A stretch of 64,000 nt of DNA from Plumapathes pennacea (Eukaryota > Cnidaria > Anthozoa > Antipatharia > Myriopathidae), in NCBI GenBank assembly GCA_964036295.1, contig OZ038462.1:31520855-31584854 (forward strand), given 5' to 3'. This document shows positions 1 to 11,820 of this stretch, one piece after another. The stretch's first letter is position 1. The number at the start of each line of letters is the position of its first letter. The notes beneath the pieces were generated by a model that had not been told where the DNA came from, searched no databases, and worked only from the letters and a program-made list of their open reading frames with translations. A program made the position numbers and the translations under genes.

Positions 1-480
1 GGTCATCCGTATCGCTTCTCGCTCTGTTGCTATGGCATCGAGTCCAACGTTTTCGTGTCCGGCCCTGCGCCCGTTTGCATAAAACGCTAACACCCGGGAC
101 TCGGCGTTGGCGTTTTATGCAACCGGGTCCAGGACTCCTAACCAGTGCAACTCGAAGGTCAGTTTAGGGTGCGTTTGATTGACCGTATTCCGGAATAGGA
201 ATAGCTAAAATGATCCAAAGTTTTGCTTGTTTTGGGGGAAATTTTCGTTCGGACAAGCCTGTACAAGATCTTTGATTTACATTGTACGCAGGCGCCTAGA
301 GCTTACTGTACGTATTTATCCCACCGCTCACTTTCGGTCCTCTACGATGTTATACAAAACATATTGGACAATGTTAGACTCGTTTGGCCACCCGTAAAAC
401 ATTTCCAACTTTGTTTTATCTAACAATGTTGAATGATGTTGGACGATGCTGGATTCGTTTGCTGGATTCGGCCCTAACAA
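1..480. other. Repeat-rich intron of SLX4
   Basis: No exon is seen here. The stretch holds an inverted repeat at about 76-121 (TGCATAAAACGC facing GCGTTTTATGCA), a TTCCGGAATAGGAA-like palindrome near 189, and an A-rich tract at 480-500 just outside the last visible SLX4 exon. The next SLX4 exon would lie beyond base 1. Confidence 0.5.
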
Positions 481-515
481 AAAAAAAAAAAAAAAAAAAA
501 GAAAAGAAAACTTAC

Positions 516-3500
516 CTTTGCGATAATTTCTTGACATCATCAATCCAGGAAACAGGCACCTGCACAAGCCCGGTGTAGATGAATTTCAGCACCGTTTCCA
601 TGACTACCGGCTCAGTGTCTCGAAAACTAAGGGATAACTGCTTTGCCTCTCTGTTTTGCTCGCTATGGTTCTGGTGCAGTCCAGTTGAAGTTTGAGTCTT
701 CAACATCTGCAATCAAAGATACGAGTAAACAATCATCTTACATTGTGGAGTTGGTGCTCACTTTTCTGAGCCAAACCTACCCAGAATACAGTGCGATCCA
801 ACCAAAAGCCGGAACTCCTGATGTGCGTATAAGTGATAATCATATGTACTGTACAGTGCATTTATGATTTTGCTATGCTGTGAATATTTGACCTTCACAT
901 GCAATATAGTCCAGGGATGCCTATTTAAATATTACCTCTGCCAGAATCTTTGATCTGAAGGACAGCATAAAGCTGTGGGCTGGGATTTGGTAGTTTCCCT
1001 TAGTAACCACAGTGACATCACTCAAGCTTGAATTACTGATCATTGCATTCAAGTCTTGTAACAGATGCTGGACTCCTTCACTGGATATAGTTTGCTGCTA
1101 ATGAAGCAAAATAAGAGGCAAAAAGAAGGGATCACTGAACAGGATGAAATAAACAGAAACAAAATGAGCATTTGCACATTATTTGTTTTACATTAAGATA
1201 TGGATCAAACGTACTGTAGAACTTCTGCCATGTTGAATCTAATTGAATTAGATTCAGTAAAAGATGGCAATGGTTTCAAACATCGAACTAACTACAACCT
1301 TATTGCTAAACTGCAATATGGCCAGCGGCTGTTGATCAAAGTCTGAGAAATTTATGCATTAGATTCAGCATATGGCAAATACGACGTTTGAAGCAAAGTC
1401 GAACTTCGTTTGTTTCATTTGACTGGCTGAGTGGCATAAAATGACGCCGTCAAACTTGATTGATTCAAATGTTAATTCAATATTGCAGAAATTTGACGGC
1501 GCCATAAAGGCTTAAACTGACATTTAAATTGCCTCAAGCTCATATGACAATATTTGTTCCTGAGTACTGAACATTATCACTGACGAAGTATCACAAAAAG
1601 AAAATTAGCCAATCTTATAGAAGGAGCATTACGAGCAACCTACCATATCTTTCCAAGCATCTTCCACAGGCAAACAGAAACCACTTGCAGGAAACTCTCT
1701 GTCATCACATGACCCTACTCTCTGTGGTGCTACAGAAATGTCTTTGGCATCAACACTGTCTGCAAGGTCGGCCAGGATAAGTACATCCACTTCTTGTGAG
1801 GGTGTAATATCTTCTGATACACGACCACCAGAATCACTTGGTTCACGTCGAGTTGTGGTCATGGTGGTTTCAGAAATTACTGCATTAGTCTGCTGTTTTT
1901 TGGTTGTCTGACTAGCGTGAGTTTTACTAACAGGAGACATCTCTTTTGCAGAATCTGTGCTTGATTTTTTGCTGCTGTTTTTAGGCAGAAGCAGAGGCAC
2001 ATAAAAGCCATGGGTGTTAGGGCCACTATCTTCCAGAGCAGCAAGTGACCATAGTGGAGTACAACCATCTGAAACCTAAAATAAAAAATACTTTATACAG
2101 TCAAACCTCGCTATTTCCAACTCGGTTAATTCGAAGTCCCTGAATCCCCTTGGATAATTTTTTCAGTCATTTACCATCGGCTATTTTGAAACCCCGCTAT
2201 TTCGAACTTTTTTTTCGTGTCCCGTGCGACTTCAAAATAACGGGGTTCAACTATATTAAAGTATATAGGTTGACTATCTACTGTAACAGGTACTACAGTA
2301 CACCAGACATAGAAGTGAGAAACAGATTTTCTTGATTTGACAAGTCCAAGTGGACTCAGTTCAAAATAATGGTTTTTCCCTTTAGTACAGTACAATAAGT
2401 TGTAATTACAGTACACACATATCTTCAAGACCTTTGATTGAATTGCAAATTGGTCAATGTGACAATAAGTTGAAAAGAAAACTCCATTAACCTTTGGTTT
2501 CGAAGGCATTGATGTTGTGTTAACTGCTTCATCTTCTTGAAGAAAGCTGGCAAATGACTGGCTCAGAGCTGCACAAACTGCAATGCATGACTGTTCATTT
2601 TCATTGCTGCATTGTTCCGTTGTGGCAGAAGTGGTCAGATCTGAACTTGCTGCTACCTTGGTATTCGAAAAATCATTGACAGTGTTGTCACTGCCTTTGT
2701 CTTGGTATTTGACATTGACTTGCATCCCATCCCCAACAGATGCTTTCTTGTTTGCCACTGAATCTTTTTCTATTTGGATGTTTTGGGCCAGTTTGCTGGG
2801 GGCCAAAGCAGGAGTGCTGGAGATTAAATCCTCCTCATCTTCATTGTCATCCTGTGCAAGAAAAATCACATCAGTCCTACACAGTACTACACAGTACATG
2901 TCTGGCATCCTAATTTTGACCAAGGATATATGTGAGGGTCAAAAGGTCTCCAAACATGCATATACTGACACAAGGGTTTGAGTATAAGTACACTAAACAC
3001 TGGACATATTGTACAAGTACATAAATTATGTAAATATTGTAACTTGTACTGTAGCGACTATATAAACAATAAACTACTTTTTGCTTCGGAAATATGCACA
3101 GATAATTGTCCTTGGACATTATCTGTTCCTCAAAGCTCACAGTTGCCCTCGAGCTTCGCTCTCTCGAGGGCAACTGTGAGCTTCGAGGAACAGATAATGT
3201 CCAAGGACAATTATCTGTGCATATTTCCGAAGCCAAAAGTAGTTTATTGTCTTTATTATCCTTCAAATATTTTCTCTCGCATTGTAAATAACAGCACGGA
3301 AACAGCCCTGTGAAGCTTTTTAGTGCTTTCTGGAACTGCATTTTTCGACCAATAAATTAATGTCCTCCTCAGTAGTCATCTTGTAATGATTTTTGTGACT
3401 AAATAAATAGAACTGTGTTCGGATATTGTCAATAAACAGCGTTAGTTCGCCAGGCGGGGGTTATTCGGTCACGTGTCACGATTCTACCAATCACGTGTGG

Positions 3501-6500
3501 GAGGAAATATTTGATGGGTCATAAAAGAGGATACCCTGGATTGCCTATTAGTTATGTCGTCTTGTGATGAATCTTTGTATTCTAAATTTCAATTCAATTG
3601 CAGGAGCAGTCTAGACATGTAGTAAAGTATACATATATATTTCTTCACTTACATCTTGAGGGCAGATAACTTGTGCAGCTCTCACGGCGACAACCTGTCT
3701 AGTCTCCTCTCTACTTCTTAGCAGCAAAGCAGGAACTTCATCCCTGAGCACATGTTATAAAAGTTCAGTGTGAAAACGCATTAGTTCCTCTCAGAAATAA
3801 AATTTGCAAGCCAAGTTACAGCACACAGTAGCTATACAAGGTTTGAAATTATATTTTGTGCTCAGTCAAGTCATATCTTGGTTGCCCCATCCAAACTCTT
3901 GGTGCCCTACGTTGTGTTGAAGAGTACATGTACTGTAGTATCATTGTGCAGCACAAAGTTGCAAAAAGTTTTCTTGAAGCCATTGGTTGCCTGAGGGACA
4001 ACAATTGAATACTACAGTATTTGGTTGCCTCAGCATGTTTTTGATTGTCCGCAACAACCAGACAACAATTGATTTTGAACCCTGGCTGTAGATGTGTATA
4101 ATAATGCATGACACAGTACAGAATATTATATTTGAATTTCTAACAACATTTTGCACTTTACTTTCATAACTATTTTTTTAAGAAAAAACAACCCCAGGGA
4201 TAAAAGTTGAAGCAAGAGAAGAGAAAGAAGAAAGGAATACACTTCATATAGTTTCACTTTCTGTACTACAACATATGTATATCAATAAAACTACAAAATA
4301 CAGTACTGTACCCTTGATCCTTCTTTCTTCTGCCTCGTCCTTTCTTCTTGACAGGAACATCACTGGGTGGAGCTATTGATGCTGACAAGGCCATTGCTAG
4401 CTGGGTATCTTCATCAATATCCCTGCCATGTGTAACCAAGTCATTTCAATAACAATGTTTTGACCATAAATGTCCATTCACCATGGATTCAGATTTTTCA
4501 ATCCAGCATGTGTGCTAGTGGCCCTGCATAACTGCTCAAGAGAGGTGGCTCTGCTATAGTACGGTACAGTAGTCCCTTGTTTTTCTAACCTCTTTATTGT
4601 CAACCCCTGATCTTGTACTGTACTGCACCTGATCATCCAATAATCATTCTGGACACATTATAGAAAAGCACTGAAAACTGAGTAGCAATATGTACTGTAC
4701 AGAGAGATTTTTAAATGACTAGTTACCAGTTTCTTATAGGTTATATGGGTTCAAGTGGCAGAAAGGTTTGGAATCTGGTGTGTGGTTCTGTATACTGTAT
4801 CTTGGCATACCCAGTTCAATCATGAAGGTGCACAACAGACTGCTAATGATTCTGGAGAAAAAATAGAGTAGCCTGGCTGGATGGCTCTTTTCAAAACCTT
4901 GTCCTTTCTACCATCATGGTAACCTGTAGTGTACTTTGAAATTCTTCTTTGTTTTTGGTCTCCTTGACTTGTGTGTCTACTTTGTAATTCTGATGAGAGG
5001 GGATTCACGCAGAGTCACATGTTCTCACCTGATATTAGCTTTTAACGCCCTTCCCCTCTTTTTGCTGACACCTCTACCATCTGTGGGCTGAGCAGTGGCT
5101 GGATGACTAGCAGGAAGTGGTAACGGCAGCTGTTGCTGCTGTTCTTGGTTGTGGACTAGCTCCAGCACTTGGCTGGTGCTAACACCATGCTGTTGTGCAC
5201 ACTTTTTCAGGTGTCTCTGCTGTGCCTATTGATGTAAAGAAACATAAAGCTGATAAACCAAGGAGCAAGAAGGAGTTTTTCTGGTTTATTTGCAGACTTC
5301 TTTATATCAGTCTAAGTCCCTAATATGAATAGACAAAATTCACTACCACCCTTTCCTTCCTTGAGTGTCATTGAAAATTATTATATCAATTTTTTTTCAG
5401 CGATGGCTATTACAGGATACAATACACAATGTACCGCAGTACTGTATATCAATATTGATCGGAGGACGATAATATTGTAACTTGTACAGTTACAAGCATG
5501 TTTAACACCCATACGTCTGGAATTATAAGAAACTGAATCCTATTGCTAAGCATCTATTCACAGGAGATTGCTTGTGTTTCCAGTAGGACTCCAGTCTTGA
5601 CAATCCTAAACTGCAAAAATATACTACCTAAGTCCCTGTACCTCAAAGTCTTCTACTGTAACCTGTGTTCTACTGATGTCCAAATGTGGAGTGTATATCA
5701 GATAATCATACACTTCCACACTACATCTACAGAAAGATGTACAGTACATTTCATTTTGAGAGAGACAGAAGGACCATGCAGAGGTAAGAGAGATACTACA
5801 TGTACGTGCCTGTCAAATTACAAGGATGCCCTGTGTAAGTTTTCATGGTCAACACTGCAAGTTACAATGTACAGTACTGTATGTACCTGTGAAGACTTAA
5901 ATGGTTTGCCGCATATCATGCAAGTCAGCTGACTTGTCTGTGGACATGCCAGAGTGTTTGTTGATTTTTGCTTTTGCTCAGCCTTGTCACAGCACCTGTT
6001 CGTGTGCTGCAACCGTCGCTGTGAGTTCATGTGAGACAAATCCTTTTGGCAGATCTGGCAGAAGACAAGCTCATCATTCAATTCATCAAGCTGAGTGTTG
6101 CTGCTGCTCTCTGTGACTTCATGTATTTGTTTTTCAGCTTCTAAACTCTGAGGCTCTTCTACTGTCTCTTTATCTTGCACACAATTCTCTGTCAAGACCT
6201 GTGATTTGTCACTAAGGCAATGGTCAACATGCTTGTTGATAAAATCAATACGTTTAGAAGGTGTAAATGTAGTAGAACACACTGGACAATGTCGATCTTG
6301 CTCCCCGGGGCTGCTGTTGTCTGTACTTGTACTTTTAACTCCCTGGTTATCTGCAGCTTTGTCATCAATGGCTTTTTGTATTCTCCTGAATTTAGCATTG
6401 GTGTCAGTGCAATCGCTGCTTTGTCTAGTCTTGCTCTTTGTCTGTGAAACTTTGATTTCATCCACTTTGCCATCAAATTCGAACTCACTCAGATGTGACT

Positions 6501-6747
6501 CTTTGGGTAATTCTGATACACAGGAATGCTCTTTCTCTTGAAAAACTGTCCAACGTTCTGGTGAAGGGCACTTCCTCTTGGTTCCAATGTACAGTTTTAC
6601 ATTCTTTTTCGTTTCGCTTATGCTTTCTGTTTGTGATTCCTCGCTGTAATCAGTCTGCTCACCCAAGTTTTCCTTTGTACTCGCCTTAGTGCGTTTGGTG
6701 CGCGATAAACATATGTTCTTTGATTTTCCTTTCCCTTTGCCCGTCAT
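516..6747 (-). CDS. SLX4: SLX4 structure-specific endonuclease scaffold (C-terminal part lies outside the window)
   Basis: SLX4 holds the SLX1, MUS81-EME1 and XPF-ERCC1 nucleases for Holliday-junction and crosslink repair in the nucleus. Eight exons join in frame: 6747-5887, 5225-5029, 4422-4312, 3743-3653, 2851-2492, 2075-1644, 1097-936 and 706-516, about 800 residues. The start is the ATG of MTGKGKGKSK; no upstream in-frame ATG was seen. Exon 1 has two C2HC UBZ4-type fingers (C154/C157/H173/C177 and C230/C233/H248/C252). A third (C276/C279 with H292/C296) is split by intron 1. Exon 3 carries a short acidic helix (DTQLAMALSAS) and a basic tail, and exon 6 has LWSLAALE...FYVPLLLP, probably the XPF-binding region. 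Exons 7-8 encode a BTB/POZ domain (LSDVTVV, IPAHSFMLS, VLKFIYTGLV). Exon 8 ends in phase 2 at a GTAAGT donor, so the SLX1-binding C terminus lies left of base 1. The UBZ and BTB combination makes the family call firm; exact splice sites are inferred. Confidence 0.92.
1232..1505. repeat. Palindromic AT-rich repeats in an SLX4 intron
   Basis: A perfect palindrome (GAATCTAATTGAATTAGATTC) lies at about 1233-1253. A separate inverted pair (TGACGCCGTCAAA facing TTTGACGGCGCCA) spans about 1440-1503. They look like decayed MITE material; no coding potential is seen. Confidence 0.5.
2098..2252. mobile_element. Short pogo/Tigger-like MITE, copy 1
   Basis: The left end reads CAGTCAAACCTCGCTATTTC after a TA, and the right end is an imperfect inverse ending GGGGTTCAAC before TA. 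The family shares the words CTATTTCGAA and CGAAATAACGGGG with the copies at 18303-18464 and 31385-31531. It is too short to encode a transposase. TA duplication and CAG-type termini fit the Tc1/mariner-pogo superfamily by family knowledge. It lies in an SLX4 intron. Confidence 0.65.
3066..3250. mobile_element. Near-perfect 185-bp hairpin MITE
   Basis: The two arms, about 85 bp each, are almost perfect reverse complements around a loop of about 9 bases (CTTCGCTCT). Arm words include GCACAGATAATTGTC and GGGCAACTGTGAGCTT. A diverged relative of one arm occurs at about 50905-50990, so this is a dispersed family. It sits in an SLX4 intron, where the transcript could fold into a long hairpin. Confidence 0.8.
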
Positions 6748-6897
6748 CAGAAAAGAGATCACAACCGTGACTCAAGGATCATGTCAATACGCGATCTCCC
6801 AGAAATCAACAAAGAAAATCAAGTTAAAGATCCATAAGTCTTGCTGTCATTTTCAGAGTTTGCAGTTCAAAAATCCCGACGCAAATTCAGCCCTGAT

Positions 6898-7107
6898 TTA
6901 CTTGTCAGCTTTGTTTTGTTCAATGGCCTCTTTCACCTTTCGATGGAAATTACGGGATTCTTGCGCACTCCTTGTCCACCTTTCGCGCTGATCGTCTACA
7001 TCAACGACAAACTTGTATCTGTAGTAGAAGCCCACACCAAAAAACGCCAATGATCCCGCAAAAACTACTGGAAAAAGAGCAAAACGCATCGCCATTCTGA
7101 CTTCCAC
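6898..7107 (-). CDS. Small single-span membrane protein (69 aa), family not recognised
   Basis: An open frame of 69 residues starts MEVRMAMRFALFPVV, with a second possible start at MAMRF four residues later. A hydrophobic segment at about residues 7-27 (ALFPVVFAGSLAFFGVGFYY) is followed by a basic, then highly charged hydrophilic tail (DVDDQRERWTRSAQE, EAIEQNKADK). The layout resembles small mitochondrial inner-membrane assembly proteins, but I cannot name a family. It lies 150 bp upstream of the SLX4 start on the same strand and back-to-back with GNPDA. It could instead be a separate cistron or an upstream ORF of a longer SLX4 transcript. Confidence 0.55.
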   Translation of the reverse strand: MEVRMAMRFALFPVVFAGSLAFFGVGFYYRYKFVVDVDDQRERWTRSAQESRNFHRKVKEAIEQNKADK

Positions 7108-7310
7108 TGGCGCGCGTTCCCGGGTTTGAAATTAACGCATAATTTCACGGCGCAAACCGCTGATTAAAGTTACACACATTGACTGAACTACCAATCAAAA
7201 CACTGAAAAGAGAGCACGTGGCAAAATCCGCAGACAAGTATGAACTGTGGTCCACAGTACAAAAAGCATAAAAAGCTGCAAGTGTCCGAAGGGTGGTGAT
7301 TTAGGTGAGC
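7108..7310. promoter_or_regulatory. Probable bidirectional promoter between the SLX4 side and GNPDA
   Basis: This short, relatively GC-richer interval (GGCGCGCGTTCCCGGG at about 7110) separates a minus-strand gene pair from plus-strand GNPDA. The GNPDA coding exon is preceded by a splice acceptor (CAG before 8208), so an untranslated first exon must start upstream. A good donor, TTAG/GTGAGC at 7305, is a candidate end of that exon. Promoter function is inferred from geometry only. Confidence 0.35.
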
Positions 7311-7589
7311 AAAGTATTGATATTTTCCGTCTACATGCATTTCCTTTCACTTCCACACGGCCACTTTTACGTTGTGCCGTTGCAAACCGCACCCTGACTG
7401 ATCGCGCGATAAGTCTTCTCGGAGATATCTTCGCATGGCATACACTGTAGTTCGCACAGAGTGTTACTGTAATCTAGATCGTCATGCATTCATTGCTTAT
7501 CCTGATACTTTAGGTGCGTTTCAACAAAATATTTTGCATTAAGAGCTTCAATGGGGACAAAAGGATTAAGACACGCTAAACCGTCCCCC

Positions 7590-7611
7590 CTCCTTTCTCC
7601 CTGTCTCTGTC

Positions 7612-7642
<31 letters not shown>
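7590..7642 (+). repeat. (CTGT)n simple repeat in the GNPDA 5' intron
   Basis: Consecutive CTGT units interrupted by CTCTGT lie in the putative 5' UTR intron of GNPDA. No coding or regulatory element is recognised nearby. Confidence 0.8.
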
Positions 7643-8214
7643 CTTCTCTTTTTTCTGTATCTGTATCTTAGTAAAAGGGAAGGGGGAGGGCGGGGTTAAG
7701 CTGGGAATGTTTTTTTTTTTGTGAACACACCATTTATACTGTACTGCTGTACATGTGTGCATACATACAAGTTAGTCTCTGAAAACCATGTGAACAGCCA
7801 AATGGTAATGTAGTACCTGTACATACATGAACTGTTTGTTAAAGGGAGGTTCACAGGACTGTAACCTACAGACTGTAAGCATTAAGGGTCAGGGGTGATT
7901 CTTAACTTACAGTATGAGAGTTTGGTTTGGAATGTTTTGACTCAAAATAATGCATTGATACATATTTCCTTGTGTGTTTATCTGTTTTGTCTGTGTTCAC
8001 AATCAGTTGGTGTTGGTGATTTTCAGCTCCAGCCTATCGTTATCGACATACAGTACAGTGTGAGCACTTTTGCCAGACCTCTGATTGGTTTTGCTCCAGT
8101 TAAATGTTTCTGCTTGAACCTTTCTTCTTCACTCTGATTTTGTCTAATTTGTACATGTGTATACTGTCTCAGGCTTTCTACTGATTATTTTGTTCTTTGC
8201 TTTGCAGATTGAAG

Positions 8215-11200
8215 ATGAGACTTGTAATTGTAGAAAACTATGACAAGGTGTCTGAGTGGGCAGCAAAATATGTTAGGAACAGGATTTTGAAGTTTAAGCC
8301 AGGGCCTGACCGCTACTTTGTTCTTGGACTTCCTACAGGTTTGTTTCAGATACCTAATGTTTTCACACAGGACGGTTCAAAGTTAATACAGTAACAGTTG
8401 TTAATTAACCAGTGATGTTATAAAATGTAACTAGAGCCAGCGGTTGTCCCTAGGATTTTATCTGATTAGATATTCTGTCAACAAGGTCTGTGACACTCTT
8501 CGTAGGGTCAGTTTGGAGTGAACATTAAAACATGTTTGCCTTCGAGTTTGTCTTTGCTCCATATTATCACATGGTGGCAGTGGTGGTGGTCTTTGCTCCA
8601 TATTATCACAAGTGATGGGTTGAATCATCAGTTTTAACTGATTTTATCTTTTGCCCAAATATGGTTTGACCGTGCAATGATGACATGCATGCTCCTTGAG
8701 TTACGGTTGTGACTAAACTGGATACTCCAAAATCAGGTTTCCGAGAGGAAACTGGGACCGAATCAAAAATTAAATTCTCGTCAGCTCGGACCTTGTTCCG
8801 AAAACAGTACGACAGTGACGTTGATGTTTTGAAAGTTTGTTTGGCGCGCATTAGCAAGTCCGTTCGGCTGGCCACGTCGCGCCGCCTGTGTTCCTTTTTA
8901 CGCGGACGTGGAGGTCAATTCCAAATAAAACTGAAGCGGCTCAAGACATGAGTAGAAACTGTAACCAGTCAACACCAGATACACACAAGAAGCATTGTAG
9001 TCGTGAACGTGAAAAGGACAATATTACTGTTTATTTGTAAAATTTCGGGTCAGCCGGCCATTTGCTCGAGAACACAGTGGTTTTGGATGAAAATAACTTA
9101 TCTATATAAGCATCCTAATACAGTAAATACGGATAAATATCTACATATTTTTAGAATACGTTGGAAATCTGATCCGTCTATAACTGTTGGCTTCTATGGC
9201 CTTCATTATTATTCCTATTTACTTATCATTCCTGTGGTGATTTTTGACAGTTCGCACCTTCACGCGGAATGCTTAAATCTTGATTGCATGTCTTATCGTG
9301 AATGCGTTCGTCTTCTGGAGTTAAGACTGTAAGTATTTTCTCCCCAAGCTAATTTTTTCCTTCTAAAACCTTTCCAGTGCCAAATTTTATTTGACTGTCT
9401 TCCGGTGTTAGATGCTTCAGACGAACCGAGGTCGTTTTTTTGTCAACAATGTTCGTAAACGGCTCCGGACGACTAACACAGAAGCATCTAACACCGGAAG
9501 ACAGTCAAATAAAATTCGGCACTGGAAAGGTTTTAGAAGGAAAAAATTAGCTTGGGGAGAAAATACTAAAGAAGAAAGGCTTGTTCTGGCTTATCTGGCA
9601 CAGATGAATATTGACACCGAAGAATCCCACCGCGTGAACTGTTCCGGAGAGCGATTGAAACGGCTTGTGTACGATCCTGTGTTTGATCAATCTTAACTCC
9701 AAAAGACGAACGCATTCACGATAAGACATGCAATCAAGATTAAGCATTCCGCGTGAAGGTGCGAACTGTCAAAAATCACCACAGGAATGATAAGTAAATA
9801 GGAATAATAATGAAGGCCATAGAAGCCAACAGTTATAGACGGATCAGATTTCCAACGTATTCTAAAAATATGTAGATATTTATCCGTATTTACTGTATTA
9901 GGATGCTTATATAGATAAGTTATTTTCATCCAAAACCACTGTGTTCTCGAGCAAATGGCCGGCTGACCCGAAATTTTACAAATAAACAGTAATATTGTCC
10001 TTTTCACGTTCACGACTACAATGCTTCTTGTGTGTATCTGGTGTTGACTGGTTACAGTTTCTACTCTGTCTTGAGCCGCTTCAGTTTTATTTGGAATTGA
10101 CCTCCACGTCCGCGTAAAAAGGAACACAGGCGGCGCGACGCGGCCAGCCGAGCGGACTTGCTAATGCGCGCCAAACAAACTTTCAAAACATCAACGTCAC
10201 TGTCGTACTGTTTTCGGAACACGGTCCGAGCTGACGAGAATTTAATTTTTGATTCGGTCCCAGTTTCCTCTCGGAAACCTGATTTTGGAGTATCCAGTTT
10301 AGTCACAACCCTTGAGTTACTGGATACAGTATGGAAAAAACAACCTCAATTTAATGAAACTTCAGGTATGAGATTGAACCTGGAGGTCTGGGCCCCTGCT
10401 TATATAGTTGAACAGCAGAGCTCTCTGGGTGTAGGGGTCGCCTTTTTCTAGCCCTTTTACATCATGTAAGACATCGTCTAAGACAAAAGTTGTAATTAAC
10501 TCAGAAATTGGTGCAACTTGACCGGAGACAAGCTGCATTAAAAGGCCAACACTTGATGTGTGTTTGCAGGTCTGGAAATAGCCACTCAATATTGATTGCA
10601 ACAACATCAGATAGCATATATGCGAATATATACAACAGCCACACTAAACTAAAACTTATTACCTTCAGGTGGCACTCCACTGGGAATGTACAGGAAACTT
10701 ATTGAATTTCACAACAATGGAGAACTATCATTTAAATATGTGAAAACTTTTAACATGGACGAATATGTTGGACTGCCACGTGACCACAAGGAAAGCTATC
10801 ACACCTACATGTGGAGTAACTTCTTCAAACACATTGACATTGATCCTGAGAATGCACATCTCCTGGATGGAAATGCCCCTGACTTGGATAAGGAGTGCAA
10901 ACAATTTGAGAAAGACATTGAAGATGCTGGTGGTGTAGACCTTTTTATTGGAGGTACTGTATGCGTACGTCTGTGAAAAGTCTGTGTAGTTTTACTCAGT
11001 TTCACCTGTTACCTAAATCACATGGTTTTCACTTTATACAATATTTTACATCTTTTTTCATGATTGTGTGTATCAGTAGACAGCTTTATCAAAAGGGCAT
11101 TCTAATTCACAGGTTGTTTCACAGGGCAAGAAAATTTCATGGGTTTTTCACATTCTTTTCACACTCTAGGAATAGTGTTAGATGTCAGTCAATGCACTGA

Positions 11201-11820
11201 ACCGCATAATAACAAACCATTTGCAGTGAGTGCTTCAAGAGTAAATAGAAGGTGAATTACCCTCTTCAATGTTCATAATTACTATTTGTTGCTTCAGGAA
11301 TTGGACATGATGGTCACATTGCCTTCAATGAGCCTGGTTCCTCCCTTGTGTCCAGGACACGTATAAAGAGCCTGGCGAAGGAGACAATTGTGGCAAATGC
11401 AAGGTTCTTTGACAATGACATCAGCAAAGTGCCAACCATGGCCCTTACGGTTGGTGTAGGAACAGTATTGGATGCTAAAGAGGTGAGGAAAAAGTTCAAA
11501 ATACTGATTTTTCAGTAAACTATATACAAGTGTGGGGATGTTTCTTGCAGGTTGTGATTCTTATCACTGGAGTGAACAAGGCCTATGCTCTATATCGTTG
11601 CATAGAAGATGGTATCAACCACATGTTCACAGCGTCAGCTTTTCAGCAACATCCCCACACGACCTTTATTGTGGATGAAGATGCCACTCTGGAGCTGAAA
11701 GTGAAAACCGTCAAGTACTTCAAAGGGATGATGCAGGTTCACGACAAGCTTGTCGAAGATATCCAGGACCCGACAGCACCACCCACCCCAAAGAGGCTTA
11801 AACCTGAAAATGGAAAGTAG
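8215..11820 (+). CDS. GNPDA: Glucosamine-6-phosphate deaminase/isomerase (GNPDA1/2 ortholog)
   Basis: Converts glucosamine-6-phosphate to fructose-6-phosphate plus ammonia in the cytosol. Four coding exons join in frame: 8215-8338, 10669-10953, 11298-11482 and 11551-11820, giving 287 residues against about 289 in human GNPDA1. Family signatures in order: [10 protein letters not shown] start, LGLPTGGTPLG phosphate loop, NMDEYVGLP with the enolisation Asp, the catalytic stretch [15 protein letters not shown] (Asp, His, Glu), [16 protein letters not shown], and [10 protein letters not shown] near the C terminus. The usual Pro or Asn before the catalytic Asp is His here, a variable position. All exons end at GT donors and begin after AG. 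Exon 1 starts after an acceptor at 8206-8207, so there is a 5' noncoding exon. Intron 1 (2.3 kb) contains a large foldback transposon. Choice between GNPDA1 and GNPDA2 is not possible here. Confidence 0.97.
8551..8611 (+). repeat. Local tandem duplication in GNPDA intron 1
   Basis: The word TCTTTGCTCCATATTATCACA occurs twice, about 39 bp apart, separated by a GGTGGCAGTGGTGGTGG tract. It lies just left of the foldback element. Confidence 0.6.
8705..10310. mobile_element. Foldback Mutator-like (MULE) element, 1.6 kb, with 10-bp target duplication
   Basis: The termini are GGTTGTGACTAAACTGG and its inverse. They are flanked on both sides by the direct repeat CTTGAGTTAC (8695-8704 and 10311-10320), a 10-bp target duplication. 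The arms (about 8705-9420 and 9480-10310) are reverse complements over most of their length, around a spacer of about 60 bp. The right arm has about 125 bp (near 9570-9693) that the left arm lacks. Each arm contains an 80-residue open frame beginning [11 protein letters not shown]; the two differ at only a few residues. No transposase motif is recognised, so it is probably non-autonomous. Long terminal repeats with 9-10 bp duplications are typical of MULE/foldback elements. Confidence 0.85.

Noticed and set aside
5543-5932. 129-codon plus-strand frame opposite SLX4
   Set aside because: It lies in an SLX4 intron and overlaps exon 1 antisense; no family resemblance.
9003-10127. Frames of up to 144 codons within the foldback element, considered as a transposase
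   Set aside because: No transposase catalytic motif is visible, and the same sequence appears in inverse in the other arm, so the frames are probably incidental.
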